Shown: positions 51,338 through 60,822, counted from the first letter of the stretch. The stretch is 64,000 bases of DNA from Fumia xinanensis (GCF_014384905.1 NZ_JACRSV010000002.1:186001-250000); one strand, 5' to 3'. Notes: generated by a model from the letters alone, not told the origin. A program made the numbers and translations.

Positions 51338-52723
51338 TTACTGAGCCCCCTGGTAGAACCGGTAGCTTCCTTTAAAAGAGTAGGTTGATCCTTCGGGGAA
51401 TACGGTGCTATTATCTCGTGCCATACTAAAATAGCCTTTTCCGTAAGCTTCGCACATTGCAGTGGGATAGTTTCCGATATATTCCCCTTTTCCAAGTCCA
51501 ACAGTGGGATCAAAGGTTACTTGTGCATAATAGTCTCCATATTTGCAGATATAACCAGTACAATCCTGATTACCGCTGCTATGCTGACTGTCGGCGGGAT
51601 ACCAGTCGGCAGTAGCGCCGTTAATGTACTGAATGCCGTCTTTTGCCCAACCAGTAACCAGCTGAAGGCCATAATAAACTTGAACTGTGACATCTTCCAG
51701 CATGGTTATATTGTTGGTTACCTGGAAAGTTTGACCGTCGAAGTCCATAACATAGTGTTCGTTCATGACTTCTCGTCCGCTTCCGTCCGGTTTTTTTGTA
51801 TTAGCAGCTTGGATACCATTAATCCAATCAAACCTTACATTTTGAACGGTTCCGCTGAATCCGTTAGAGACTTGCTGTCCGTCAGCCATAATTTTTAAGC
51901 GAATACACCGGGCGGTAGGAGTATTGGTAGTTCCCGCGCTGGTGTCCCCGCTGTTGTCATAGCCATGGTTTCCGCCGGTAAAAGTGCCGGTGTATCCCGG
52001 AACCGTATTGTCCATAGCCAATACACCATAGGGGCCAAAATGGTCGGTATAACTTTCATAGAGAACCCAGCCGCCGTCTTCAATGGCTTCTTCGGGGGAA
52101 AGTCCGGCGCCCACAAAAGAAACCTTGATGATCTCAAACAGGCTGTTAGGCCCTTTGCGGCCCAGCTGGTAGAGAATTTTTTCTGAACGGCTGAAATCGG
52201 CCAACAGATAGATGTTGCCGTTTTCGATTTTTAGGTAGCTTTCTCCCTGCGTGGCAGGAGGGGGTGTGACAGAAGCCGTTACTTTTGGAAAGGTTGCGGT
52301 GAAAGAAATCGTATTCCCGGCCTTTGTGTCGCTTAAAACAGCTTCACTTACCGATTCTGCACCCGTTACAGCAGGTGTCAGAGCAGCAAAGGCTGCATTG
52401 TCGTTTGCTTTTAAAGTGACAGACAGGGAATACTGCTTGCCGGCTTCAAAGCGGCCAGTCATTTCTTCGTCACCTTCCAGCCATCGGAAGGATTCAATTT
52501 TATAGTTACTGCCATCCGCTGCAATCGCGGAAGGAGCCGCTCCCTCCCAGGGGGCCTCTGCGCTGATCCGCACTGTGGAAATCATAACGGTTTCCGGCGG
52601 CAGGGGCGGATCCGGCTCCTGCGAAGAGGAGATGCTCTTGACGGCGAAGACCGTTACCGGAATCGCCAGCAGGCAGGCTCCTACAGCAGCGCAGGAGAGA
52701 AGTGTTTTTTTCCAATGGATCAT
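51338..52723 (-). CDS. secreted protein of unknown function, 461 aa
   Basis: ATG preceded by TTGAGGAGGCAAC. Residues 1-28 are a signal peptide (WKKTLLSCAAVGACLLAIPVTVFA). Residues about 45-150 form a beta domain (ISAEAPWEGAAPSAIAADG, FEAGKQYSLSVTLKAND) of bacterial Ig-like style. After a Pro/Thr linker (ASVTPPPATQGE) comes a 310-residue domain rich in Gly, Tyr and Trp (GGWVLYESYTDHFGPYG, VQVYYGLQLVTGWAKDGIQY, HSSGNQDCTGY) of no family I recognise. No wall-binding repeats or LPXTG. It lies downstream of giant protein 2 on the same strand and may be released or work with it. Confidence 0.7.
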   Translation of the reverse strand: MIHWKKTLLSCAAVGACLLAIPVTVFAVKSISSSQEPDPPLPPETVMISTVRISAEAPWEGAAPSAIAADGSNYKIESFRWLEGDEEMTGRFEAGKQYSLSVTLKANDNAAFAALTPAVTGAESVSEAVLSDTKAGNTISFTATFPKVTASVTPPPATQGESYLKIENGNIYLLADFSRSEKILYQLGRKGPNSLFEIIKVSFVGAGLSPEEAIEDGGWVLYESYTDHFGPYGVLAMDNTVPGYTGTFTGGNHGYDNSGDTSAGTTNTPTARCIRLKIMADGQQVSNGFSGTVQNVRFDWINGIQAANTKKPDGSGREVMNEHYVMDFDGQTFQVTNNITMLEDVTVQVYYGLQLVTGWAKDGIQYINGATADWYPADSQHSSGNQDCTGYICKYGDYYAQVTFDPTVGLGKGEYIGNYPTAMCEAYGKGYFSMARDNSTVFPEGSTYSFKGSYRFYQGAQ

Positions 52724-52807
52724 AAATGTTGCCTCCTCAAGATTGGTGTCAGGCTCATGTTAAGCCACATCCGCAGAAACGGATAATGGAGATGTCCTCC
52801 CAGGCGC

Positions 52808-52834
52808 CCAACGGCTTGTTTTACAAGCCGTTGG
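52808..52834. other. 11-bp hairpin between giant 2 and the secreted-protein gene
   Basis: CCAACGGCTTG-TTTTA-CAAGCCGTTGG, perfect, without a T run. The TTTTA loop recalls hairpins of the array at 17.1-17.8 kb. Confidence 0.55.
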
Positions 52835-52894
52835 CGAACGCCATGAGACTATTTTACATCATCAGGACGGGAAAGCACCCGGCCCAGACTAATT

Positions 52895-55800
52895 TTAAGA
52901 AATCCATACACCGTTATTGTCAACCCGGTATCCGTTCACCGTGGTGCTGGCGGCCATAACTCCGCTTTCATAGAAGTAGTAGCAGTGGTTTCCAACCCAG
53001 TGCCAACGGTTTGCAGTCATGGCACCGGTTGAGGCAAGGTAATACCAGTTGCTTCCCAGCTGCAGCCATCCGGTGTGCATCCGGCCGTTTCCTCTGAAGT
53101 AGTACCAGGTGCCGTTTACCTTGACCCAAGCTGTGTTTGCCATACCGCCCCAGTCATAGAGCCAATACCACACGCCGCCTTCATGAAGCCATCCTGTAGC
53201 CATAGAGCCGTCTGCTTTGAGATAATACCAGACATTTTGTGATTTCAGCCATCCTGTAACCATGGAACCGTCTGTGTTCAGATAGTACCATTTGTGATCA
53301 ATTTCCTGCCATCCGGTGCGCATGGTTCCGCTGCTGCCCAGGTAGAACCATTTTCCGTTTTCCTGATACCAGCCGGTTTGCATAACACCTGCGGAATTAA
53401 AGACATAGGATTTTCCTTCAATTGTCTGCCAACCGGAAACAGGTCTTCCGTTTTGACGATATTGCCAGCTGCCGTCGGAGAGTTGCTTCCAGCCGTCTGT
53501 GTCTGTATTTCCGGTGGAAGGAGTAGAGGGATGATAGGAACCGCCTCCGCCTCCCCAGTTTCCTCCGCCAGAGGACTCGCTGCTAGACTCGTTGGAGGAT
53601 TCGCTGCTAGACTCGTTGGAGGATTCGCCGCTAGACTCGCTGGAGGATTCGCCGCTAGACTCGCTGGAGGATTCGCTGCTAGACTCGCTGGAGGATTCGC
53701 TGCTAGACTCACTGGAAGACTCACTAGAAGATTCACTGCTGGATTCCTCAGGCGTCTTAGGAGTAGTGAATTTGAGCGATTCACTCATGAGGGAAGCTTC
53801 CAGTCCGCCTGTTTCGGCGATGCGTTGATAGAAATGATATTCGGTTTCGGGGGAGAGGTTTCTAAAAGTGAAATCTTTGGTCCAATGGATGCCGTCCATG
53901 CTGTATTCATAACCTTGTGTGCTGTCGAGGCTCACCCACGTGCTGGCGAACTGTGCGACAGACGGGGAGTTCGGAATGGTTCGGCTAGAGGTTTTCAGCA
54001 GGCCTTCCATCATTTTACAGGTGCTTTCATATGCCTTTTGGCCCATTTCGGTTTCCAGATTCCAAAGCCCTAAATCGTAGGCTCGGAAGATATACCTTCC
54101 TTGGAATTTTTCCGATACCGAATGGTCCAGAATGTCCAGATAGCTTTCATAACTGGCTAAGTTTTCTGCCCGGTCGGCAGGTGCTTTCATGAGAAGCCCC
54201 AGATTGTGCTCATATGCGGTAGCGGATGCAGCGGAATTGCAGGCTGCCACGTCGATACCGTGTTCCTGCCAGGAACTGAGTCCCGCGGCATCAGCGGAAG
54301 GTAGCCAGAACACTTTGAGACCCTCATCGTGGATCAGCTGTGCTGAGTAGTCCACCAAGTCGGTATCAGTCAGCTGGGGATTCGTGAGAAGAATTCCCAC
54401 AAGGGTCAGGTTTTCGTATGCGTCCGTCATCGTAAGAAGGCTATTGAGTCCTGTTTCGGTTTTTTGCTTTTGTTCGTCCATATTTCCGCCGCTTTCGTAA
54501 GGAAGGGCGAGGACGATTTTCAGTTCTTTTCCGGTTTCGCTGAGCTTTTGGAGCAGAGCGGGATAATCGGATGGAGAACCTGTTACTGCAACGCCGTCAA
54601 ACATGCTGTAATCGCCGATGGCGCTGCCCTGATAGGTAAAATAAGGTGCCAGGGCTTCCGCTGTCCAGGAAAGGCTGGCATCCAAAACGGCCAGATTGCG
54701 AATACCCGCAGTATCGCTGCCCGGGTAAGCAAATCCCGGTTGTTTTTCCGGCTTTGGAGGGTCGACAGGTACCACTATCGATGGCTCGGAGCGGCTGTCG
54801 CCCCAGATTTCCAATTCGTCAGCAAAGGCCCATTCACTTGTGGAATATAGGTAGAACATGACGTACTGAGCTTTTACCGGTTCACTGGAGAAGTATTGAT
54901 GCTTATAAGTAGAGTCGGAAGCGGCGATTCCGCGGGAGTCGTAGACGGTTGTCCATTTTTTGCCATCCTCAGAGAAGGAGAATTGAACCCGGTTGGGCGG
55001 AGTGACGCCCTTTTCTCCGTCATAGAGGAAGTTCATCGAAATACGGTTCAAATAACGGATTTCACCAAAGTCTACTTCAACGGTCTTGGTGGGCTGATTT
55101 GCGAAATGGAAATCAGTCCAAGCCGGATCCGACATATTGGCAGCGCCGTAGACGCCGTCAGTCAGTTTAGTTCCGTCGTCGGGATAAGAAGAATCAGTCT
55201 CAGAGCTTTTGTAAGGCTTGCCGTCGGAAAGTTTGATGAGGCCTTTTGTGAACAAGTCGATGGGATCGATGGCATTTGTTAGGTCGCCTTTTCCTTTTAT
55301 TTCGATCTCATCCATGGCCATGTATTCGCCTCTTTGCGTGAGGGTAATCCGCACAAAGCGTGCCCGGACGATTTCCGGCAGCTCACAGATCACTTTCTGG
55401 AGCCCTGATCCAGTGCCGTCGTCCGCCACAGTGTCCTCGTAGACGGTGATCCAGTCGAGTTTGTCGGAGTTCACGCTGTTGGAGACAGCGATTTTGATGT
55501 CAGAGGGCAGGCACAGCCCGTACGTGGGCTGATTTAAGAGGCTTACCATGACCTCTTCCACCGCTTTCTGGGAACCCAAGTCGATTTCAGCGGAAACGGT
55601 CAAGTCGTTGCCTGTTTTGCGCCAGCTGACCCATTTGCTTTGGTCGGCCTGCCAGTCGCTGCTCGGAGCATAGGCACCATCGGTGAGCATTTCGCCGCTG
55701 TCGGGCCACTGAGCCTGTAGAGCGGGAACCTGCGGCGTGCCGTTTGCGTCCTCGGCATGGAGGTAGTAGGGGCGATTCAGCGCCAGATTCATGACGGTAT

Positions 55801-58800
55801 CAGGGTCAGGGGCAGGCAGTTCGGGCCGTCCGCCGATGCCGTAAATCTCAATTTCGTCGATGAGGGTCATAAAGCCGTAGAAGACGGTGACGCGGACAAA
55901 CCGGGCGGCAACAGGTGTGTCGCTTTCAAAGGAGAGCCACTCTTTTTCGTAGGCGTCGGAGTCGTCTCGGATAGTCGTCCACTGCCGGTTATTGGTGGAT
56001 ACCTCTACCTTGTAGCCGGTAGCATAGTCAATACCATAGTGGGGATAGGAGTAAACGTGAGTAGTCACTTCGTCGATTTGAGCGATGCCACCCAGGTCAA
56101 ACTCAAAGGTGGCGGATTTTCCGCCGATCCAACCCAGCCAGGGAGCAGTCTGATAGCTGAAATCACCGGCAATTTCGCCGTGGATGCCGTCAGTCATCTC
56201 TTTACCGTTATCGTCGGGGTTCAAAAAGCTAAAGTCTGTAGTGCCCATTGTCATGGTATAAGAACGGTTTAAGGCCAGGTTTCTGCGTTTTTTGGTCTGA
56301 ACGGTGAGTGTGCAGACGGTACTTCCGGATTTTGCTGTTTCACCGTTTTTGGTATTGGTGGCGACCAGCATATAAGCTCCGCTGTCAGATTCTTCGCAGG
56401 AACTGATGGTATATTCTGCGGAGGTCGCACCATCAATGGGGTTGTTGTCCTTGTACCACTGATAGGTAATCGTACCGCCGTCAGAGGCAGTGGCTTCGCC
56501 GGAAAGGGAAGCGGGCGTGCCTTCCTCTACATAGAGATAGGAAGGCAAATCTTTTGTAAAGGTGGGTTTTGCCGCATTGGATTCAGCTTGATTTGCAAGA
56601 ACACGGATCTCACTGATGAGTTTCCATTCTTCTCTCATTGGCAAGCTGAATTTTATATAACGGCCTATCATAGAAACCGGGTGAGTGTAGTGATAAGTAT
56701 ATGCTGTAGATGTGGTAAGATCTGTGGGAAATTTACCAGTGTGAACCTTTGTCCAGGTCACGTTGTCGCTGGAATAGGAAAATTCAATCACGCTTGGCAG
56801 CTGAATGTCAGTCCCACCGAAATTGTAGCGCATGGCAATGAGTTCAAATCCGTCAAAATTCTGAACGCTTTCCAGGTCGACCACAATATCGACGGCGGGT
56901 TCGATCCAGCAAACCCAGTTATAGTCGTTCCACAAATCCGGAGCCCCTACAATACCGTCTGTTAACTCTTTATCGTCGGTATCAGGATAAACGCCGGCAT
57001 TTACCGGTTCCGCCGATTTAGTATATGGCTTATTCAGTGCAATATTGGTGTAAGATATGCCGCCGTCAATTGTCAAAGCACAGACGGTTGAAGTCGCGGT
57101 AGCAGTAGCATGGCCTTTTGTGTTCACGGCCACTACTTTGTAGCTGCCGGCATCCTCTGAGGTCACTGAAGCAATGGTGTAGGTAGCTTCGGTAGCGCCT
57201 TCAATGGCCACATCGTCTTTGTACCACTGGTAGGACAGTGTGCCGCCATCGGAAGTGCTTGCCAAGACGGCAAAGGTCGCTTCTTTACCTAGTTTGGCTG
57301 TTTTAGTCGCTTCCAGATCGGTATCAAAGGTGGGAACAGCGGCTTCCTCATATTCGGGAGCGTCGGATGTTTTGAGGACGCGCACCTCACCAATCAGGTT
57401 CCATTCTCCTTCGGCGGGCAAGCTGAATTTTACATAGCGGCCCTTCACAGAAGCTGGGTGCCGGTAGGAATAGGTGTATGCGGTGGATTCAGTAACGTCG
57501 GTGGGGAAGCTGCCGCTGTGAACTTCCTGCCAAGTTACATTGTCGCTGGAATAAGAGATATTTACGGCGGAGGGCAGCGTGATATTGAGACCGCCGCTGT
57601 TATAACGCATCATGACAATTTCGAATGCGTTAAATACCCTGTCCTCACCCAAATCCACTACGACGTCAACAGGTTTCCCGATATAATGAACCCAGTTATA
57701 ATCGTTCCAGTAGTCGGGAAGGCCGACGATGCCGTCGGTCAGCTGTTTGTTGTCCTGGTCTGCGCGCATGGCGTCCATATAACTGCCGTCTGCCGACGGT
57801 TCAGTGGATTTGGTATAGGGCATGTTCAAAGCCCAGTTGGTGTCCGCTCCTTCGACCGTCAAAGTACATACAGTAGAAGTCGCCGTAGCGGTAGAATCAC
57901 CTTTGGTGTTGGTGACCACTACTTTGTAACTTCCCTCATCCTCTGCGGCCAATGAAGCAATGGTGTAAGTAGCTTCTGTAGCACCTTCGATGACTACATC
58001 ATCCTTGTACCACTGATAGGACAAAACACCGCTGTCAGAAGTGCTCGCCGATACAGAGAAAGTAACTTCGTCGCCAGGTGCAGCCGATTTGGCTGCCTCT
58101 AAATCCACATCGATGATGGGGGTGGCAGCATCTCCCAGCTCGGGAGTTCCCAAAACCCGGATTTCGCCGATCAGATTCCACTCTCCTTCAGTGGGCAGGC
58201 TGAATTTAACATAGCGGCCTTTTAAGGAAATGGGGTTTTTATAGGAATAAGTATAGGCTGTATCCGTTGCCAAATCTCTGGGGAGTGTTCCGGAATGAAT
58301 GTCGTCCCAGGTTGCGTTATCGTTGGAAACAGAGATATTGACCACGCTGGGCAGCACATAAAGCCCTGCCGCGTGGGACAAAGCGACGATTTCAAAGGTA
58401 TCAAAAGTCCTTTCGCCGCCCAGATCAACAACAATATCAACCGGCTGACCGATCCAGTGAACCCAGTTGTAATCGTTCCAGTAATCGGGAGCGCCGACGA
58501 TGCCGTCGGTGAGCTCCTTGTTGTCGGTATCCTCACGCAATGCATCCATATAGTCCCCGCCGGCTGAAGGCGGGACAGATTTTATGTAGGATTGCCCCAA
58601 CGCCCAGTTGATTGGTTCTAAAACGGTCAAAGTGCAGACGGCGGAGGATGCAGAAGCAGTGGAGGCACCGTTTGTGTTGGTGACCACTACTTTATAGTCT
58701 CCGTTGTCCTCCAAAATTGCAGAAGAAATGATGTAAGTGGCCTCGGTAGCACCTTCGATGACTACATCATCCTTGTACCACTGATAGGACAAAACACCGC

Positions 58801-59497
58801 TGTCAGAAGTGCTCGCCGATACAGAGAGAGTAACTTCGTCGCCAGGTGCAGCCGATTTGGCTGCCTCTAAATCCACATCGATGATGGGGGTGGCAGCATC
58901 TTCCGGCTCGGGAGTTCCCCAAACCCGGATTTCGCCGATCAGATTCCACTCTCCTTCAGTGGGCAGGCTGAATTTAACATAGCGGCCTTTTAAGGAAGTG
59001 GGGTTTTTATAGGAATAAGTATAGGCTGTGTCCGTTGGTAAATCTCTGGGGAGTGTTCCGGAATGAATGTCGTCCCAGGTTGCGTTGTCGCTGGAAACAG
59101 AGATATTGACCACGCTGGGCAGCACATAAAGCCCTGCTGCATGGGACAATGCGACGATTTCAAAGGTGTCGAAAGACCTTTCGCCGCCCAGATCAACAAC
59201 AATATCGACCGGCTGGCCAAGCCAGTGAACCCAGTTATAATCGTTCCAGTAGTCGGGAGCGCCAACGATGCCGTCGGTGAGCTCCTTGTTGTCGGTATCC
59301 TCACGTAATGCATCCATATAGTCCCCGCCGGCTGAAGGCGGGACAGATTTTATGTAGGATTGCCCCAACGCCCAGTTGATTGGTTCTCCGTCGTCTTCTG
59401 GAGCGGCGAAAGCCTGTAGGGAAATCGACGCAGGTAAAATGGCTAGTGCTGTTACAGCTGCACACAGCCGGGTTATAATTGGTTTACGAATTTTCAT
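52895..59497 (-). CDS. giant secreted protein 2: F5/8C + Ig-like tandem units, degenerate DUF4855-like domain, Ser-rich linker, wall-binding repeats
   Basis: 2,200 residues. GGAGGAACCCC precedes the ATG; signal peptide ends near LQAFA-APEDD. By residue: four tandem [F5/8C + Ig-like] units (about 36-290, 292-545, 548-805, 812-1055; marks LTDGIVG, NYNWVHW-like blocks, LSYQWYKDDV), three further F5/8C-type modules (1060-1220, 1225-1400, 1410-1570), a DUF4855-like domain (about 1590-1834) without the acidic residues of giant 1, a small beta domain (GYEYSMDGIHWTKDFTF), a Ser/Glu repeat linker (1916-1977), a Gly-rich hinge and nine or ten choline-binding-type repeats (2000-2200). Probably a wall-attached glycan-binding protein without enzyme activity. 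Units 1 and 2 are almost identical. Confidence 0.88.
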   Translation of the reverse strand: MKIRKPIITRLCAAVTALAILPASISLQAFAAPEDDGEPINWALGQSYIKSVPPSAGGDYMDALREDTDNKELTDGIVGAPDYWNDYNWVHWLGQPVDIVVDLGGERSFDTFEIVALSHAAGLYVLPSVVNISVSSDNATWDDIHSGTLPRDLPTDTAYTYSYKNPTSLKGRYVKFSLPTEGEWNLIGEIRVWGTPEPEDAATPIIDVDLEAAKSAAPGDEVTLSVSASTSDSGVLSYQWYKDDVVIEGATEATYIISSAILEDNGDYKVVVTNTNGASTASASSAVCTLTVLEPINWALGQSYIKSVPPSAGGDYMDALREDTDNKELTDGIVGAPDYWNDYNWVHWIGQPVDIVVDLGGERTFDTFEIVALSHAAGLYVLPSVVNISVSNDNATWDDIHSGTLPRDLATDTAYTYSYKNPISLKGRYVKFSLPTEGEWNLIGEIRVLGTPELGDAATPIIDVDLEAAKSAAPGDEVTFSVSASTSDSGVLSYQWYKDDVVIEGATEATYTIASLAAEDEGSYKVVVTNTKGDSTATATSTVCTLTVEGADTNWALNMPYTKSTEPSADGSYMDAMRADQDNKQLTDGIVGLPDYWNDYNWVHYIGKPVDVVVDLGEDRVFNAFEIVMMRYNSGGLNITLPSAVNISYSSDNVTWQEVHSGSFPTDVTESTAYTYSYRHPASVKGRYVKFSLPAEGEWNLIGEVRVLKTSDAPEYEEAAVPTFDTDLEATKTAKLGKEATFAVLASTSDGGTLSYQWYKDDVAIEGATEATYTIASVTSEDAGSYKVVAVNTKGHATATATSTVCALTIDGGISYTNIALNKPYTKSAEPVNAGVYPDTDDKELTDGIVGAPDLWNDYNWVCWIEPAVDIVVDLESVQNFDGFELIAMRYNFGGTDIQLPSVIEFSYSSDNVTWTKVHTGKFPTDLTTSTAYTYHYTHPVSMIGRYIKFSLPMREEWKLISEIRVLANQAESNAAKPTFTKDLPSYLYVEEGTPASLSGEATASDGGTITYQWYKDNNPIDGATSAEYTISSCEESDSGAYMLVATNTKNGETAKSGSTVCTLTVQTKKRRNLALNRSYTMTMGTTDFSFLNPDDNGKEMTDGIHGEIAGDFSYQTAPWLGWIGGKSATFEFDLGGIAQIDEVTTHVYSYPHYGIDYATGYKVEVSTNNRQWTTIRDDSDAYEKEWLSFESDTPVAARFVRVTVFYGFMTLIDEIEIYGIGGRPELPAPDPDTVMNLALNRPYYLHAEDANGTPQVPALQAQWPDSGEMLTDGAYAPSSDWQADQSKWVSWRKTGNDLTVSAEIDLGSQKAVEEVMVSLLNQPTYGLCLPSDIKIAVSNSVNSDKLDWITVYEDTVADDGTGSGLQKVICELPEIVRARFVRITLTQRGEYMAMDEIEIKGKGDLTNAIDPIDLFTKGLIKLSDGKPYKSSETDSSYPDDGTKLTDGVYGAANMSDPAWTDFHFANQPTKTVEVDFGEIRYLNRISMNFLYDGEKGVTPPNRVQFSFSEDGKKWTTVYDSRGIAASDSTYKHQYFSSEPVKAQYVMFYLYSTSEWAFADELEIWGDSRSEPSIVVPVDPPKPEKQPGFAYPGSDTAGIRNLAVLDASLSWTAEALAPYFTYQGSAIGDYSMFDGVAVTGSPSDYPALLQKLSETGKELKIVLALPYESGGNMDEQKQKTETGLNSLLTMTDAYENLTLVGILLTNPQLTDTDLVDYSAQLIHDEGLKVFWLPSADAAGLSSWQEHGIDVAACNSAASATAYEHNLGLLMKAPADRAENLASYESYLDILDHSVSEKFQGRYIFRAYDLGLWNLETEMGQKAYESTCKMMEGLLKTSSRTIPNSPSVAQFASTWVSLDSTQGYEYSMDGIHWTKDFTFRNLSPETEYHFYQRIAETGGLEASLMSESLKFTTPKTPEESSSESSSESSSESSSESSSESSSESSSESSGESSSESSGESSNESSSESSNESSSESSGGGNWGGGGGSYHPSTPSTGNTDTDGWKQLSDGSWQYRQNGRPVSGWQTIEGKSYVFNSAGVMQTGWYQENGKWFYLGSSGTMRTGWQEIDHKWYYLNTDGSMVTGWLKSQNVWYYLKADGSMATGWLHEGGVWYWLYDWGGMANTAWVKVNGTWYYFRGNGRMHTGWLQLGSNWYYLASTGAMTANRWHWVGNHCYYFYESGVMAASTTVNGYRVDNNGVWIS
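53570..53750 (-). repeat. 24-bp tandem repeat encoding a Ser/Glu linker
   Basis: A 24-bp unit (GAGGATTCGCTGCTAGACTC plus four bases) repeats about six to seven times with few changes and encodes SSESSSES-type sequence. Because of the repeat, other frames on both strands are open here too; they are not genes. Confidence 0.85.
57980..58625 (-). repeat. duplicated module, copy 2 (within giant protein 2 gene)
   Basis: Nearly identical to 58748-59393, offset by exactly 768 bp (256 codons). Covers an F5/8C module with part of the following Ig-like module. Confidence 0.85.
58748..59393 (-). repeat. duplicated module, copy 1 (within giant protein 2 gene)
   Basis: Partner of 57980-58625; protein differences are few (for example GERSFDTFE against GERTFDTFE, PRDLPTD against PRDLATD). 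Confidence 0.85.
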
Positions 59498-59608
59498 GGG
59501 GTTCCTCCTTTATCGTGATCGCTAAAACGAAAATTAGGCTGCAAAACCTCTCACCTCCTGTAATCTCCTAAAATATCCTTTGAAAAAGAACCGTATTGTT
59601 CTAATTTG

Positions 59609-59636
59609 AGTATAGCAAATCTCATTTTTTCTGCAA
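59609..59636 (-). promoter_or_regulatory. promoter of giant surface protein 2
   Basis: Minus strand: TTGCAG (59636-59631), 16-bp spacer, TATACT (59614-59609), leaving a leader of about 105 nt. Confidence 0.7.
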
Positions 59637-59807
59637 TATTATCTATAAATCTGGTCAATTTTCCATTTTAATTTGTCAATTATGGTGTGAGTTCCTTTTG
59701 GATTCATTGATTTGACTCGCATAAATGGATATCTTTTCTAGCCGGCCCTGAGGCGGCATAGAATGAAAAGGGGGAGCCTTTTCCCATTTCAGAAAGGAGA
59801 AATCGGT

Positions 59808-59835
59808 TTTACAGAGTTTTTACTGTTGTTATACT
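59808..59835 (+). promoter_or_regulatory. promoter of pst operon
   Basis: TTTACA (59808-59813), 16-bp spacer, TATACT (59830-59835). No clear Pho box repeats seen. The stretch 59637-59807 is AT-rich with no gene. Confidence 0.6.
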
Positions 59836-59958
59836 GTACTCTGATTTTTGGATGGAAAATTATCCGTTACAATAAGCTTGTAAAAAGAAGAAAGAAAAAA
59901 TTCAAAAAACCTGTAAAGAAAACAGGGAGTTCTCCTATTCAGAAAGGATGAAAACAGT

Positions 59959-60822
59959 ATGAAAAAATTGACATCTTTACTATTGGCCGGCGTTTTGGCT
60001 GCCGGAGTATTGTCCGGGTGCGGAAATGCAGAAGGAAACAGCTCTTCCGATTCTCTCTCTTCACAGGAACCCGGTTCTTCCACCGAAGCTTTGAGCGGTA
60101 AAGTGAGCATGTCCGGCTCTACATCTATGGAAGAAATCGCCAAGGCCTTGGCAGAAGGCTTCAACGCGAAATACCCCGACGTGGCCATCGACGTTCAGCT
60201 GGGCGGTTCCTCCACCGGCGTGAAAAACGCCCAGGAAGGCGTCAGTGATATTGGGAATGTGAGCCGCGCACTCAAAGATACTGAGACTGGACTCGACTCA
60301 GAGACCATCGCCCTGGACGGAATCGCCGTCATCGTCAACACCGCAAACCCCATTGAAGACCTCAGCACCGAGCAAATCCTCAAAATCTACACCGGCGAAA
60401 TCCAAAACTGGAAGGACCTAGGCGGCGACGATGCGGAAATTCAGGTGATCGGACGGGAAGCCGGTTCCGGCACCAGAGACGGTTTTGAAAGCGTCGTCGG
60501 CATCCAAGACAACGCCAAACACGATCAGGAACTCACCTCAACAGGCGCTGTGCAGACAGCGGTGGCTTCCACCCCCGGGGCCATTGGATATGTCTCTCTC
60601 GCAAACGTGGACGATACCGTCAAAGCACTGAAAGTCGGCGGTGTTTCCCCTGCCATCGAAACAGTGCAGGACGGGTCCTACACCTTGCAGAGGCCCTTCG
60701 TCATGGTGACCAAAACTGGTACCGAACTTCGGCCTGAGGTCAAGGCTTTTCTGGAATTTGCTCTGGGCGATGAAGGACAAAGCATTGCTTCCCAGATAGG
60801 CCTCATTCCGCTGAGCAAGTAA
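59959..60822 (+). CDS. pstS: phosphate ABC transporter substrate-binding lipoprotein
   Basis: 287 residues. Signal peptide ends in lipobox LAAGVLSGCGN. Phosphate-binding blocks: SGSTSMEEIAKALAEGF, QLGGSSTGVKNAQEGVSDIGNVSR and GREAGSGTRDGFES, the last giving the Ser/Arg phosphate contacts. Captures phosphate outside the membrane and passes it to PstCA. CAGAAAGGATG is upstream of the ATG. First gene of pstS-pstC-pstA-pstB, normally induced when phosphate is short. Confidence 0.96.
   Translation: MKKLTSLLLAGVLAAGVLSGCGNAEGNSSSDSLSSQEPGSSTEALSGKVSMSGSTSMEEIAKALAEGFNAKYPDVAIDVQLGGSSTGVKNAQEGVSDIGNVSRALKDTETGLDSETIALDGIAVIVNTANPIEDLSTEQILKIYTGEIQNWKDLGGDDAEIQVIGREAGSGTRDGFESVVGIQDNAKHDQELTSTGAVQTAVASTPGAIGYVSLANVDDTVKALKVGGVSPAIETVQDGSYTLQRPFVMVTKTGTELRPEVKAFLEFALGDEGQSIASQIGLIPLSK

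Noticed and set aside
53570..53750. CRISPR array
   Set aside because: The 24-bp units are contiguous and in frame within a coding gene, with no spacers and no cas genes in the window.
53278..54073. Several open frames on both strands over the Ser/Glu repeat
   Set aside because: The 24-bp repeat is a multiple of three and lacks stops in most frames, so these are repeat artefacts (LDSLEDS, ARLAGGFA patterns).
59763..59951. 62-codon ORF upstream of pstS
   Set aside because: The best promoter for pstS lies inside it, and the Lys-rich product has no likeness to a known small protein; the ribosome site is poor.
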